Assembly: GCA_945925985.1 (NCBI GenBank)
Contig: CAMELV010000019.1
Location: 1-64,000, forward strand
Length of the DNA: 64,000 nucleotides
Reading direction: 5' to 3'
Source of the DNA: Comamonas sp. lk
GTDB taxonomy: Bacteria; Pseudomonadota; Gammaproteobacteria; Burkholderiales; Burkholderiaceae_C
Shown one piece after another: positions 26,279 through 35,290 of the stretch (its first letter is position 1; each line of letters opens with the position of its first letter). The notes below the pieces were generated by a model. That model made no database searches. It was not told the DNA's origin and worked only from the letters and a program-made list of their open reading frames with translations. A program made the position numbers and the translations under genes.

Positions 26279-27247
26279 TTACGCTGCGGGTGTTGGCCAG
26301 AACCGGCAGGACACGCCGTGCCCGGCTCCGACCTCATGCCAGCAGGCTGTGCCGCTTTGCGCATGGTTCTCGCCAAATACACAAGGCCCCGCCTTCGGCA
26401 CAAGTCCGTGAAATTGCACATCAGCCGCTGATTCAGAGAGTTTTTTACGCTGCAGGACTGGGTCAGGCACCGGCACAGCATCGAGCAAGGCGCGGGTGTA
26501 GGGGTGGCTGGGATTGCCGTACACCTGATCAGACCCGCCCATTTCGACAATCTGCCCCGCAAACATCACCGCGATGCGGTGCGCCACCTGACGCACCAAA
26601 GCCAAATCATGGGCAATGAACAGGTACGACAGGCCCAGCCGGGTTTGCAATGATTTCAGCAGGGCGACAATTTGGGCCTGGGTACTGACATCGAGCGCCG
26701 AGACAGGCTCGTCACACACCACGAAGTCCGGGCTGACCGCCAGAGCACGGGCAATCACGATGCGCTGACGTTGGCCCCCAGAAAACTCATGGGGATAGCG
26801 GCTCACCAAGGCGGGATCCAGCCCCACCAGCGTCATCAACTCCGCCACCCGGGCGGTCACCGATTCGGCTGGTACGCAGCGGTGCACCCGCAGTGGCTCA
26901 GCCAGCGTCTGGGCCACTGTCATGCGCGGGTGCAGGCTGCTGTAGGGGTTTTGCAGCACAAACTGCATGTGACGCCGCATGGCGCGCAGCCCATCCCGGG
27001 AGAGCTGACCCAGTTCTTGGCCTAGCAACTGCACCGAGCCGCCACTGCTGGCCTGCAACTGCAAAATAGCGCGCCCGGTCGTGGTCTTGCCAGAGCCTGA
27101 CTCGCCCACCAGGGCCAGGGTTTGCGCGCGGTCAATGTCGAAGGACACGCGATCAACGGCCAACACAGGCGCCTTGCCCGAGCGCGCCGGGAAGGTCACC
27201 GACAGATCGCGCACGCGCAGCAGGGGATGCTGGACGCTTTCGGTCAT
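26279..27247 (-). CDS. Oligopeptide/dipeptide ABC transporter ATP-binding protein (DppF/OppF type)
   Basis: 322 residues. Walker A GESGSGKTTTGRAIL, Q-loop FVLQNPYSSLHPRM, signature EFSGGQRQRIVIARAL, Walker B FVVCDEPVSALD, switch His FIAHDLALVRQVAH, then the C-terminal oligo_HPY extension (NPSHPYTRALLDAVPVPDP) typical of peptide transporters. Last gene of a five-gene operon (binding protein, two permeases, two ATPases); its ATG overlaps the preceding ATPase gene by four bases. Confidence 0.93.
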   Translation of the reverse strand: MTESVQHPLLRVRDLSVTFPARSGKAPVLAVDRVSFDIDRAQTLALVGESGSGKTTTGRAILQLQASSGGSVQLLGQELGQLSRDGLRAMRRHMQFVLQNPYSSLHPRMTVAQTLAEPLRVHRCVPAESVTARVAELMTLVGLDPALVSRYPHEFSGGQRQRIVIARALAVSPDFVVCDEPVSALDVSTQAQIVALLKSLQTRLGLSYLFIAHDLALVRQVAHRIAVMFAGQIVEMGGSDQVYGNPSHPYTRALLDAVPVPDPVLQRKKLSESAADVQFHGLVPKAGPCVFGENHAQSGTACWHEVGAGHGVSCRFWPTPAA

Positions 27248-28065
27248 GCCAGCTTCCCGGCTACGTCGAGCCGCGGCACAGCCGCGAGCAGAGCCTGTGT
27301 ATACGCCTGCTCGGGGTTGGCAAACAGGGCGTCGACCGTGCCGGTCTCGACGATCCTGCCGTCCAACATCACATGCACACGGTCTACCATTCCCGCGATC
27401 ACGCCAAAGTCATGGGTAATTAACATCAGCGCCATACCCAGGTCCCGACGCAGGCGCATCAACAGCCGGAGGATCTGCGCCTGCACCGTCACATCCAGCG
27501 CCGTGGTCGGTTCATCGGCAATCAGCAGGTCAGGCTGACAAGACACGGCAATGGCGATCAAGACACGTTGTCGCATGCCGCCAGAAAACTGATGGGGATA
27601 GTCATCCGCGCGACGCGCTGCGTCACGAATGCCGACCAGGTCCAGCAGTTCCACAGACCTTTTCCGCGCCTGACTGGCAGATGCCCCCGTGTGCCGGCGT
27701 ACGATGTCTTCAATCTGGGCGCCTACTGTTAGCACCGGGTTCAGCGAGGACATGGGATCCTGAAACACCATGGCAATGCGTCGCCCGCGGATATCCTGCA
27801 TCACCCGCTCTTCCACTTTTAACAGGTCTTGGCCCTTGAACAGCACCGTGCCGCCCCAGGCGACCGACGAACCCTCTGGTGCCAGGCGCATCAGCGCCCG
27901 TGCCGTCACGCTCTTGCCGCAGCCTGACTCACCCACAAACCCCACCGACTCACCGGCGCCGATGTCAAACGAAATGCCTTTGACAACCTGTGAAGCCACA
28001 TCGCCACGGTTGAACTGGGCCGTGAGCCCTCGAACCTGTAAAAGCGCAGCGGGAGCACCCATCAT
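27244..28065 (-). CDS. Oligopeptide/dipeptide ABC transporter ATP-binding protein (DppD/OppD type)
   Basis: About 273 residues. The frame is open far upstream, inside the permease gene; I use the ATG at 28065, directly followed by another ATG at 28062, which overlaps the permease stop. Walker A GESGCGKSVTARALM, Q-loop FQDPMSSLNPV, signature QFSGGMRQRVLIAIAV, Walker B LLIADEPTTALD, LITHDFGVIAGM, and a C-terminal AYTQALLAAVP segment. Forms an ATPase heterodimer with the next gene. Confidence 0.93.
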   Translation of the reverse strand: MMGAPAALLQVRGLTAQFNRGDVASQVVKGISFDIGAGESVGFVGESGCGKSVTARALMRLAPEGSSVAWGGTVLFKGQDLLKVEERVMQDIRGRRIAMVFQDPMSSLNPVLTVGAQIEDIVRRHTGASASQARKRSVELLDLVGIRDAARRADDYPHQFSGGMRQRVLIAIAVSCQPDLLIADEPTTALDVTVQAQILRLLMRLRRDLGMALMLITHDFGVIAGMVDRVHVMLDGRIVETGTVDALFANPEQAYTQALLAAVPRLDVAGKLA

Positions 28066-28886
28066 CGGCTTGCCACGTCCAACCGTTCGCGCAAGCCGTT
28101 CGCCAGGACGATGAAGGTCAGTGTGGCAAAGACAATCGCCGCCGCCGGGCCGATCACGGCCAGCGGAGCCAGTTCCATGAATTGGCGGGCTTCTGACAAC
28201 ATGGCGCCCCAATTGGGGTCCGGTGGGGGCGGACCCAGACCCAGAAAAGACAAGGCCGTGATGGTAAAAATGGTTTGCGCCAGGGTCAGACTGGTTTCTA
28301 CCAAAACCGGCGAAACAATCAGCGGCAGCACGTGACGCGTGGCAATGCTGAACTCACTCACCCCCACACTCCGGGCGGCCTCCACATGGTCCCAGCGCTT
28401 GACGCTGAGCACCGGACCACGCACCACCCTGGCCAGGCGCGGCGTGTACACAATGGCAATGGTCAGAATCAGGTTAGGCACGCTGGGCCCAAGCGCGGCG
28501 ACGACCGCAATGGCCAGCAAAAACACGGGGAAAGCGAATACAACATCCAGAATACGCATCACCACCTGATCAGCCAGGCCACCCACATAACCGCAAAACA
28601 GACCCAACACCAGCCCACAGCAAACCGCCAGGGTCACCGCCACAAAGGTGATCAGCAAGGTGGTGCGACCACCCACAATCAGCCGGCTAAGCAGGTCACG
28701 GCCGATCGAGTCGGTCCCCAGCCAGTGCGCTGCCGTTGGGCCGGCCAAGGAGTCGGCACTGGTCTCGGAGGGGTTGTAGGGCGCGATCCACGTGCCAAAG
28801 AGTGTGATGGCCACCAGGCTGGCGAGCATCAGCAAGCCGATCGACATCATGGCGTTGCCGCCCCCTAGACGCTGCCGCTCACTCAT
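28062..28886 (-). CDS. Oligopeptide/dipeptide ABC transporter permease (DppC type)
   Basis: 274 residues, about six TM segments. The BPD_transp loop is YTPRLARVVRGPVLSVKRWDHVEAARSVG with the EAA motif contacting the ATPase; ends GLGPPPPDPNWGAMLSEARQF, characteristic of DppC/OppC. N-terminal cytoplasmic start followed by TM1 (MSIGLLMLASLVAITLFG). Overlaps dppB-like gene by eight bases. Confidence 0.92.
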   Translation of the reverse strand: MSERQRLGGGNAMMSIGLLMLASLVAITLFGTWIAPYNPSETSADSLAGPTAAHWLGTDSIGRDLLSRLIVGGRTTLLITFVAVTLAVCCGLVLGLFCGYVGGLADQVVMRILDVVFAFPVFLLAIAVVAALGPSVPNLILTIAIVYTPRLARVVRGPVLSVKRWDHVEAARSVGVSEFSIATRHVLPLIVSPVLVETSLTLAQTIFTITALSFLGLGPPPPDPNWGAMLSEARQFMELAPLAVIGPAAAIVFATLTFIVLANGLRERLDVASR

Positions 28887-29823
28887 AGCTCACCCGTGCA
28901 TCCACCCTGGCGTAAGCCACGTCCACCAAGACATTCACGAGCAGCACAATGGTTGCCGCCACCAGAACAATCGCCTGCACCACCGGGTAGTTGCGACCGC
29001 TCACCGCGTCAAACAGGTATTGCCCCATGCCGGGGATGGTAAAGATGGTTTCGATCAGAATGCTTCCCCCCAGGAGTGAAGCCAGTTGCAGGCCGGTGAC
29101 TGTGATGATCGGCGTGAGGGCATTGCGCACAAGGTAGTGCCACAAGATGGTGGTTGGACGCAAACCCTTGGCGCGGGCCACCATCACAAAATCCTGGCTG
29201 GAGACCTCCAAAACCGCAGCACGGGTGTTCTCCGAGATCGTCACCGACACGGCGAGTGCCAGCGAAAACGCCGGCAACAGCATGCTGCCCAAGTTGCCCA
29301 GCGGATCGGTCAAGAAGGGTGTGTAGTTGAATATCCCGACCTCGGGGAAGTACAGACCTGCCAGCAAAACAATCAGGGTGGCGACCACAAAGTTAGGCAC
29401 TGCCAGGAACAAGCCATTGATGCCGCGCACCAGCCAGTCGGTGCGTCCCCGCCAACGCGCGGATGCCAGACCGCTGCTGGCGCCCATGGCCATGGCCATC
29501 AGGCCCGCTATCAGGGTCAATTCAGCCGTCACGGCCAAGCGCGGCAAGAGCTCGCCCAATACCGGTTTGTGGGTGGTAAATGAATCTCCGAAATCCCCTT
29601 GGAGCAGTTTCGCCAGCCAGCGCAAGTACTGCTCCCAAACCGGCCGGTCCAAGCCCAGATCCCGCCGGATGATGTTGAGTGCTTCAGGTGCCAGCTCGGT
29701 CGTGCCGGCCGAGGCCTGGGCAAAGTCGCCCGGCAGGGCTCGCATCAGCACAAAGGCGACCACCGACACGCCCAACAGGATGGGCAGCATCCAGGCCAGG
29801 CGGATCAGAACCAGACGTCGCAA
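28879..29823 (-). CDS. Oligopeptide/dipeptide ABC transporter permease (DppB type)
   Basis: 314 residues, six TM segments, with the DppB hallmarks LPILLGVSVVAFVLMRALPGD at the N terminus, LDRPVWEQYLRWL, the EAA-type loop SQDFVMVARAKGLRPTTILWHYLVRNA and GGSILIETIFTIPGMGQYLFDAV. The start is a TTG at 29823, supported by a strong AGGAGG ribosome site seven bases upstream; an internal ATG (MLPILL) would remove the normal N terminus. Confidence 0.92.
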   Translation of the reverse strand: MRRLVLIRLAWMLPILLGVSVVAFVLMRALPGDFAQASAGTTELAPEALNIIRRDLGLDRPVWEQYLRWLAKLLQGDFGDSFTTHKPVLGELLPRLAVTAELTLIAGLMAMAMGASSGLASARWRGRTDWLVRGINGLFLAVPNFVVATLIVLLAGLYFPEVGIFNYTPFLTDPLGNLGSMLLPAFSLALAVSVTISENTRAAVLEVSSQDFVMVARAKGLRPTTILWHYLVRNALTPIITVTGLQLASLLGGSILIETIFTIPGMGQYLFDAVSGRNYPVVQAIVLVAATIVLLVNVLVDVAYARVDARVSYE

Positions 29824-29869
29824 TTAGGCGCCTCCTGCAGGCGTTCGACCAACGAGGACAGGCTACGGC

Positions 29870-31465
29870 CTACTTGTCCACCCAGGTGGTCCGGACAAAG
29901 GTCCGGATATTGGCGGCCAAGGGCACATAACCTTTGACATATTTACGCCAGGCTTCCCAGCGCAATGGGTACTGGTAAATCTGCAAAATATAGGCTTGGT
30001 CCGCAATGTGTTTCTGAATTTGCTGGTAGGCGGCAGCCCGTTTGGTATTGTCCAGAATAGCTCGCGCATCCTCAATCAGTTTGTCCAGCGGCGCGTCCGC
30101 CATACCTATGGCCTTACCCAACCCGTTAGACAAGAGGCGGGAAACAATGGCGTCGGGGTCTGGGCTCCAGCTGAGGGCGATAGACAGCAGACCGAAGTCC
30201 CCCTTAAGCCAAAGGCCAATCAGGGGCGCCGTCTCCATGGGCTTGATGTTGACCTTGATACCTGCCGCAGCCCACTGCTGCTGCAGCACCTGCGCACATT
30301 GCACATCCAGGGCGTTGGCAGCCACCACGATGTAGTCACCCAGGTCGATGCCATTGGCATAGCCTGCCTCCGCTAACAGCTTTTTAGCCGCCGGGACATC
30401 GGTTTTGTAGTAGGGCATGGGCCCGACACCGTCATACCCCCCGACCTGACTCTCCGGCACCATGGCCCCAACCTTGCCCGAGCCACCCAACACGGTCTGC
30501 AGACAAGCCTTGCGATCAGTCGCTAAGCTGAGTGCGCGTCTCACCCGCACATCATTGAACGGCTTGGCTTTCATGTTCATCCAGACCGGGAAGGTCCGCG
30601 AGGTCTTGCCAGGCGCCGACGCCAGATCAGGCGAAGACTTGACGATCTGGGCAGACACCTTGGGATCCTTGAACCAGGTCATGTCGATCGCCTTGGATCT
30701 CAATGCCGATGAGATAGACGCCTGGTCTTTGAAAAACTTGAACACCACCGTGCTGAGGTAGGGCTGCTTGTCTTCGTAATAGTTGGGGTTGGCCTTCAGG
30801 GTGAACTGCTGATTGGGTTCATAGGACTCGAACACAAAAGGTCCCGTGCCGACGGGTTTGGTTTTGAGGTCCGTAACACCCCTGGGCACGATCACCCCAT
30901 TGGGGTTGGTCGCCAGGTAGCTTAAAAATGTGGCGCTCGGCGCCTTGAGCTCAAATTTCACGGTGAACGGATCAATCACTGTGACCGCCTTGATGCCTGA
31001 GAACAGGGTAGCACTTGGGCTCGCCGAGGCAGGGTCCAGAATTCGGTCAAAGGTGTGCTTGACGTCTTCGGCCGTGAAATCTTGGCCGTTGTGAAACTTG
31101 ACGCCCTGGCGCAGGCGAATGATGTACGTGGTGTCATTGGGCGCGATGTAACCGGCCGCCAGGTCAATCTCGACCTTCATGTCTGCGTTCCAGCGGAACA
31201 GACCCGTGTACAGCAAGGCCGTAAAGTCGTAGGACGAATAAGCCGTCAAGGTGACCGGGTCCAGCCCGATCGGGTCGGCGTCTGCCCCGATCACGAGTGT
31301 GCCGCCGCGCTTGGGTGTTGCTGACTGCGCGTTGGCCAGCGGCCCCAGTGTCGCCAGTGTGCCCCCGCTGACGGCCAAGCGCAGCAGACTGCGCCGCTGC
31401 AGGCCCTCCGCTGCAAGGACAGTGGCCTCATTGGCCAAGGTTGACTCATTGATTCGAGTTGCCAC
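29870..31465 (-). CDS. Peptide/solute-binding protein of the DppA/OppA family (SBP family 5)
   Basis: Periplasmic receptor of the transporter encoded downstream. 531 residues from GTG 31465, which has a GGAAGGA site at correct spacing; the upstream open frame is ignored. N-terminal LQRRSLLRLAVSGGTLATLG followed by ANAQS looks like a Tat-type signal with a signal-peptidase site. Family markers GGTLVIGADADPIGLDP, LRQGVKFHNGQDFTAEDVKHTFDR and FNDVRVRRALSLATDR. First gene of the operon, divergent from the M81 peptidase gene at 31672. Confidence 0.93.
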   Translation of the reverse strand: MATRINESTLANEATVLAAEGLQRRSLLRLAVSGGTLATLGPLANAQSATPKRGGTLVIGADADPIGLDPVTLTAYSSYDFTALLYTGLFRWNADMKVEIDLAAGYIAPNDTTYIIRLRQGVKFHNGQDFTAEDVKHTFDRILDPASASPSATLFSGIKAVTVIDPFTVKFELKAPSATFLSYLATNPNGVIVPRGVTDLKTKPVGTGPFVFESYEPNQQFTLKANPNYYEDKQPYLSTVVFKFFKDQASISSALRSKAIDMTWFKDPKVSAQIVKSSPDLASAPGKTSRTFPVWMNMKAKPFNDVRVRRALSLATDRKACLQTVLGGSGKVGAMVPESQVGGYDGVGPMPYYKTDVPAAKKLLAEAGYANGIDLGDYIVVAANALDVQCAQVLQQQWAAAGIKVNIKPMETAPLIGLWLKGDFGLLSIALSWSPDPDAIVSRLLSNGLGKAIGMADAPLDKLIEDARAILDNTKRAAAYQQIQKHIADQAYILQIYQYPLRWEAWRKYVKGYVPLAANIRTFVRTTWVDK

Positions 31466-31671
31466 AGTGCATCCTTCCAAGGTTAGGGGGCAGACACGGC
31501 CCAATCACACGTTCTTTTCAATAATAGCTAGAGGCTTGCCGAGCGGCGTGCTCCATCATGTTTCACGGCATGAAACGGAACCCCCAACCCAAGCGATGGG
31601 TGGCAGTGGCAGAGGCAGTGTCCTTCCATCAAAATGGCAGCAACCGCCCGACCCCCTAGGAGCACACCGTC

Positions 31672-33162
31672 ATGATCCGCATCGCCACCGCTGGTTTTCA
31701 GCATGAGTCCAACACGTTTTCGTCGGTGCCGGCCAGCTTGGACCTATGGCGCCAGTCCGGCATTCTGGAAAGTGCTGACGCCATCCGCGCCGAATACGCC
31801 AGCTCGCAGTCCACGCTGGCCGGGTTTTTTGCCCGGGCAGCGGAGGAGCCTGATGTCGAACTGGTGCCACTTTTTTTCACCCGCCTGATGCCGATGGGGG
31901 CCATGACGCGCGAGGCAACAGCGTTTATTTTTGACAGGATCATTGCGGCTCTGCGAGACCAAGGGCCGTGGGACGCGGTGCTGCTGCCGCTGCACGGTGC
32001 CGCTGTGTCCGAGACCTGGCGCGATGCCGATGGCGAGCTGGTGCGCCGCGTGCGCGAGACGGTGGGGCCAAACGTGCCGATCGGCGTGGCGCTGGACATG
32101 CATGCCAATGTGGCGCCGCAGTTGGTCGCCAACGCCACCGTGGTCACGGTCTACCAAACCAACCCGCACATTGACGCCTATGAACAGGCACGGCACTGTG
32201 CCGAACTGGTGCTGCAAACCGTCAGAGGGCGTATCCAGCCTACTTGCGCGCTTGCCATGCCGCCCCTGGTGGTCAACATCCTCTGCCAGGGCACAGACGA
32301 TGCACCCATGCGAGACCTGGTCAAGCTGGCTCGGGCTCAAGGCGCCCGACCCGGCGTGCTCTCAGTCAGCGTGGTGGAGGGCTACCCCTACGCTGACGTC
32401 CAAGAAATGGGTATGTCGTTCATCGCCGTGACCGACCACGATGCCGCGCTGGCCCAGGACGTCGTGCAAACGCTGGCGCTGGCGGCTTGGCAGATGCGCG
32501 CCGAGTTGAACCACGGCGCAGCGTCCATCGACGAGGCCCTGCAGCAGGCGCAGGCCGCAGCGGCTGGGCCGGTGGTGCTGTTCGATGTGGGTGACAACGT
32601 GGGCGGCGGCAGCCCGGGCGACTCCACCTTGATCTTGCATGCAGCGCGCCGGCTGGGCATTGCCGACCTGCTGCAAGCCGTGTGTGACCCCGAGGTGGTG
32701 GCCCTGGCTCAGGCAGCCGGTGTGGGTGGCCGCATCACGGCGGCGGTTGGGGGCAAGAGTGACAGCCTGCACGGCACGCCGTTTGCCATCAGCGGCGTGG
32801 TGACCGCACTGTCAGATGGCACTTATGAAGAAACCGGACCAACCCACGGCGGCTTTCGCTTCTTCAATGACGGTGCCAGTTGCGCGCTGCGCACCGATGA
32901 CGGCTACCGACTGGTGTTGACCTCACGCAGCGCAGGATCGGCCAGCCTGCAGCAGTTCCGCGCCCTGGGTATTGAGCCTACGGCCATGAAGATCATCGTC
33001 GCCAAAGGTGTTCATTCGCCCCGGCCGGCCATGACGCCCATTGCCAAGGCCATGATCTGGGTGGCCAGCGCTGGAGTGACTTCGGCCGATCTGTCGACCT
33101 TCACCTACCAACATCGCCGAGTGCCCTTGTACCCGCTGGAGCCCGACACCCACTGGCCCTGA
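31672..33162 (+). CDS. M81 family metallopeptidase (MlrC-like)
   Basis: 496 residues, cytoplasmic, no signal. Matches the M81/DUF1485 family typified by MlrC, which degrades linear microcystin: GFQHESNTFSS, LLPLHGAAVSETWRDADGEL, GVALDMHANVAP, VYQTNPHIDAYE, FDVGDNVGGGSPGDST and IIVAKGVHSPRPAM. ATG with a TAGGAG site. Divergent from a peptide-type ABC operon across about 200 bp, a recurrent association for this family, so it probably hydrolyses a small peptide or amide imported by that transporter. Microcystin as substrate should not be assumed. Confidence 0.9.
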   Translation: MIRIATAGFQHESNTFSSVPASLDLWRQSGILESADAIRAEYASSQSTLAGFFARAAEEPDVELVPLFFTRLMPMGAMTREATAFIFDRIIAALRDQGPWDAVLLPLHGAAVSETWRDADGELVRRVRETVGPNVPIGVALDMHANVAPQLVANATVVTVYQTNPHIDAYEQARHCAELVLQTVRGRIQPTCALAMPPLVVNILCQGTDDAPMRDLVKLARAQGARPGVLSVSVVEGYPYADVQEMGMSFIAVTDHDAALAQDVVQTLALAAWQMRAELNHGAASIDEALQQAQAAAAGPVVLFDVGDNVGGGSPGDSTLILHAARRLGIADLLQAVCDPEVVALAQAAGVGGRITAAVGGKSDSLHGTPFAISGVVTALSDGTYEETGPTHGGFRFFNDGASCALRTDDGYRLVLTSRSAGSASLQQFRALGIEPTAMKIIVAKGVHSPRPAMTPIAKAMIWVASAGVTSADLSTFTYQHRRVPLYPLEPDTHWP

Positions 33163-33169
33163 AAAGCTA

Positions 33170-33187
33170 GGCTAGTTCGGGCTAGCC
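33170..33187. terminator. Hairpin between convergent M81 and yebC genes
   Basis: Perfect 6-bp stem GGCTAG/CTAGCC with loop TTCGGG. It lies 8 bp after the M81 stop and overlaps the yebC stop region, where two genes converge. On the minus strand it is followed by TAGCTTTTC, a weak T tract. Possible bidirectional terminator. Confidence 0.35.
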
Positions 33188-33895
33188 GGCCAGGCCCACA
33201 AACACCTGCTGCACGTCATCATTGTTGTCAATGGCGGCCAAAAAGGCCTCCACTTCCTCTAATTGCTCGGGGCTCAGGCTGGCCGGGTCCACCGGGTTCT
33301 TGGCCTTGTAGCCCAGCTTGGCCGACAGCGCCTTGAAGCCCTGCGCCGGTAACGCCCGGCTCACCAGGTCAAGGTCTGCCGGGTCGGTCAGAAACAGCGT
33401 GGTGCCGGCTTCGTCACCAGGCTCCAGGTCTTGGGCGCCAGCCTCAATGGCGGCCATGTCCGGGTCGGCACCGGCCACGGCCGGCTCGGCCTCGATCATG
33501 CCCAGGTGGTCGAAGTCCCAGGCCACCGAGCCGGCCGTGCCCAATTGCCCCTTGCGGAACAGCACCCGCATTTCCGGAGCGGTGCGGTTCACGTTGTCGG
33601 TCAGGCACTCCACCATCACCGCCACGCGGTGCGGCGCAAAGCCTTCGTAGATCACGTGCTCAAAATTCACCGCCTCACCGGTGAGGCCAGCGCCCTTCTT
33701 GATGGCCCGCTCCAGCGTTTCCTTGGGCATGGAGACCTTGCGCGCCTGCTCCACCACCAGCCGCAAGCGGGCGTTGGAGGCCGGGTCAGCGCCGCTGCGC
33801 GCGGCCAGCATGATGTCTTTGGACAATTTTCCGAAGATGCGACCCCGGGCATTGGCGGCGAGGTCTTTGTGTTTGGCTTTCCACTGTGCGCCCAT
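33182..33895 (-). CDS. YebC/PmpR family transcriptional/translation regulator
   Basis: 237 residues from ATG 33895 ([24 protein letters not shown]). The open frame reaches to 33937, but this start matches the family. Three-domain YebC fold: [67 protein letters not shown], and the Asp/Glu-rich C-terminal part. Family members bind DNA, and some help ribosomes on proline-rich stretches. Confidence 0.93.
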   Translation of the reverse strand: MGAQWKAKHKDLAANARGRIFGKLSKDIMLAARSGADPASNARLRLVVEQARKVSMPKETLERAIKKGAGLTGEAVNFEHVIYEGFAPHRVAVMVECLTDNVNRTAPEMRVLFRKGQLGTAGSVAWDFDHLGMIEAEPAVAGADPDMAAIEAGAQDLEPGDEAGTTLFLTDPADLDLVSRALPAQGFKALSAKLGYKAKNPVDPASLSPEQLEEVEAFLAAIDNNDDVQQVFVGLAG

Positions 33896-34045
33896 ATTGG
33901 CAAATCCTTGTTGTGATCGGTGCTGGCTCAGACCCATCAGGGGTCGAGCCGGTCGGTAAAGCCGGCCAATTCGTTGAGCTACAGCAACACTTTACACCGG
34001 TCCGCTCAACAACAGACTTACATCCCGTGTGCAGGCAGTCTGGCA

Positions 34046-35239
34046 CTAAGAGCTTTTCCTGAGGTGAGCGTCTTTGCGAAGATGCAAGTCGGGCCGCAAT
34101 TCCAAGCCTAAGCCTGGTTCATCGCCCAGCGAAATGCTTCCATTGGCAACCGTCGGCAGGCATGTCACCAACTCCTTGTACCAACCGGAATAGAAGGCAC
34201 GTACGCTCTCCTGTATGAGTGCATTGGGAGCGTGTAACGATAGGTGTGTCGAAGCGGTCCAGACCACAGGACCAGTACAGTCGTGAGGTGCCACAGGCAG
34301 TTGCCACGCGTCAGCCATCGCCGCAATTTTTCGAGCTTCGGATAATCCACCGCACCAACTCAAATCCAGCATAACCACGCCGGCCACGCCTGTCTGGAGG
34401 TAATCCTTGAATGCCCACTTGTAGCTCAAAGTTTCGCTAGCGCAGATCAAGGCTTCACAATCTCGCGCGTACTGCTTGAGTAAATCCAAGCTGTCCATGC
34501 GGATCGCGTCTTCATGCCAAAAGGTGTCAAACTGCTTGAGCGCCCGTGCGATTTTCTGTGCCATCGGCAGGCGCCAGAGCCCATGGAACTCCACCATGAT
34601 GTCCATACTATCTCCGACCGCCGTACGGATCTTGTTGAAGGGCTCTAAGGCCAGCTTCAACTCGGATGGGCTGATGTACTGGCCGTCTGACCGCTCCGCA
34701 GCCACATCAAAAGGCCAAATCTTCATGGCAGTTATGCCCTCACTGAGTAGCGACTCAGCCAACTCATCGGCATGGTACAGAAAGCCTTGAAGATCTTCGT
34801 AGGGGCCTTGGGGATTTCCCAAACCCCAGTTCGAGCTAGACTGGTTTCTATTACCACGAATGTACTGGTAACCGGCACAGGTGTTGTACACCCTAATGGA
34901 AGAGCGACTTTGACCACCCAGCGCAGTGTAGACAGGCATATTGGCTGCTTTGCCAAAAATATCCCATAGCGCTATGTCCAACGACGAATTTCCACGCGTT
35001 TCTACCCCAGATCCCCGCCAACCAAGGTAGCCCAACAGATCACGGTTGCGCGCCTCGATGGCCAATGGATCTTTCCCGATCAGCCGCGCTGCAGCCCACT
35101 CATGGAGATAGGATTCCACAGCCTCGGCACCCATGAAGGTTTCGCCAAGCCCCACCAATCCCTCGTCGGTGTGTAGGCGCACCCAAATTATGTTGGGATA
35201 TTCATCGAGTCGTAGAGTCTCAAGCTGCGTTATTTTCAT
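34046..35239 (-). CDS. Enolase-superfamily acid-sugar dehydratase (mandelate racemase/muconate lactonizing family)
   Basis: 397 residues. N-terminal capping domain (MKITQLETLRLDEYPNIIWVRLHTDEGLVGLGET) and a TIM barrel with the acid-sugar dehydratase residues: MKIWPFD (Lys-x-Trp strand 2), IMVEFHGLW (first metal-ligand position Glu, usually Asp, with a following His), FWHEDAIR (second ligand Glu), ICASETL (third ligand Glu) and VAPHDCTGPVV (general-base His). Probably dehydrates an aldonic acid to its 2-keto-3-deoxy form. The substrate is unknown; the galactonate/gluconate dehydratase group is the nearest I recognise. Last gene of a lactonase-SDR-dehydratase operon; base composition more AT-rich than the flanks. 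Confidence 0.85.
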   Translation of the reverse strand: MKITQLETLRLDEYPNIIWVRLHTDEGLVGLGETFMGAEAVESYLHEWAAARLIGKDPLAIEARNRDLLGYLGWRGSGVETRGNSSLDIALWDIFGKAANMPVYTALGGQSRSSIRVYNTCAGYQYIRGNRNQSSSNWGLGNPQGPYEDLQGFLYHADELAESLLSEGITAMKIWPFDVAAERSDGQYISPSELKLALEPFNKIRTAVGDSMDIMVEFHGLWRLPMAQKIARALKQFDTFWHEDAIRMDSLDLLKQYARDCEALICASETLSYKWAFKDYLQTGVAGVVMLDLSWCGGLSEARKIAAMADAWQLPVAPHDCTGPVVWTASTHLSLHAPNALIQESVRAFYSGWYKELVTCLPTVANGSISLGDEPGLGLELRPDLHLRKDAHLRKSS

Positions 35240-35290
35240 GTTGTTTTCTATTTGGGTTTAGGCTTTTGGGCGAGCTTGCGTTCACGCTGT

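Noticed and set aside
31523-31537. Possible seventh copy of the dispersed repeat upstream of the M81 gene
   Set aside because: Only the head (AGCTATTATTGAAAAG on the minus strand) matches; the GGCC-type tail is absent, so it is too short to claim.
33170-33187. Strong rho-independent terminator after yebC
   Set aside because: The stem is only 6 bp and the following tract is TAGCTTTTC, so it is kept as a weak candidate only.
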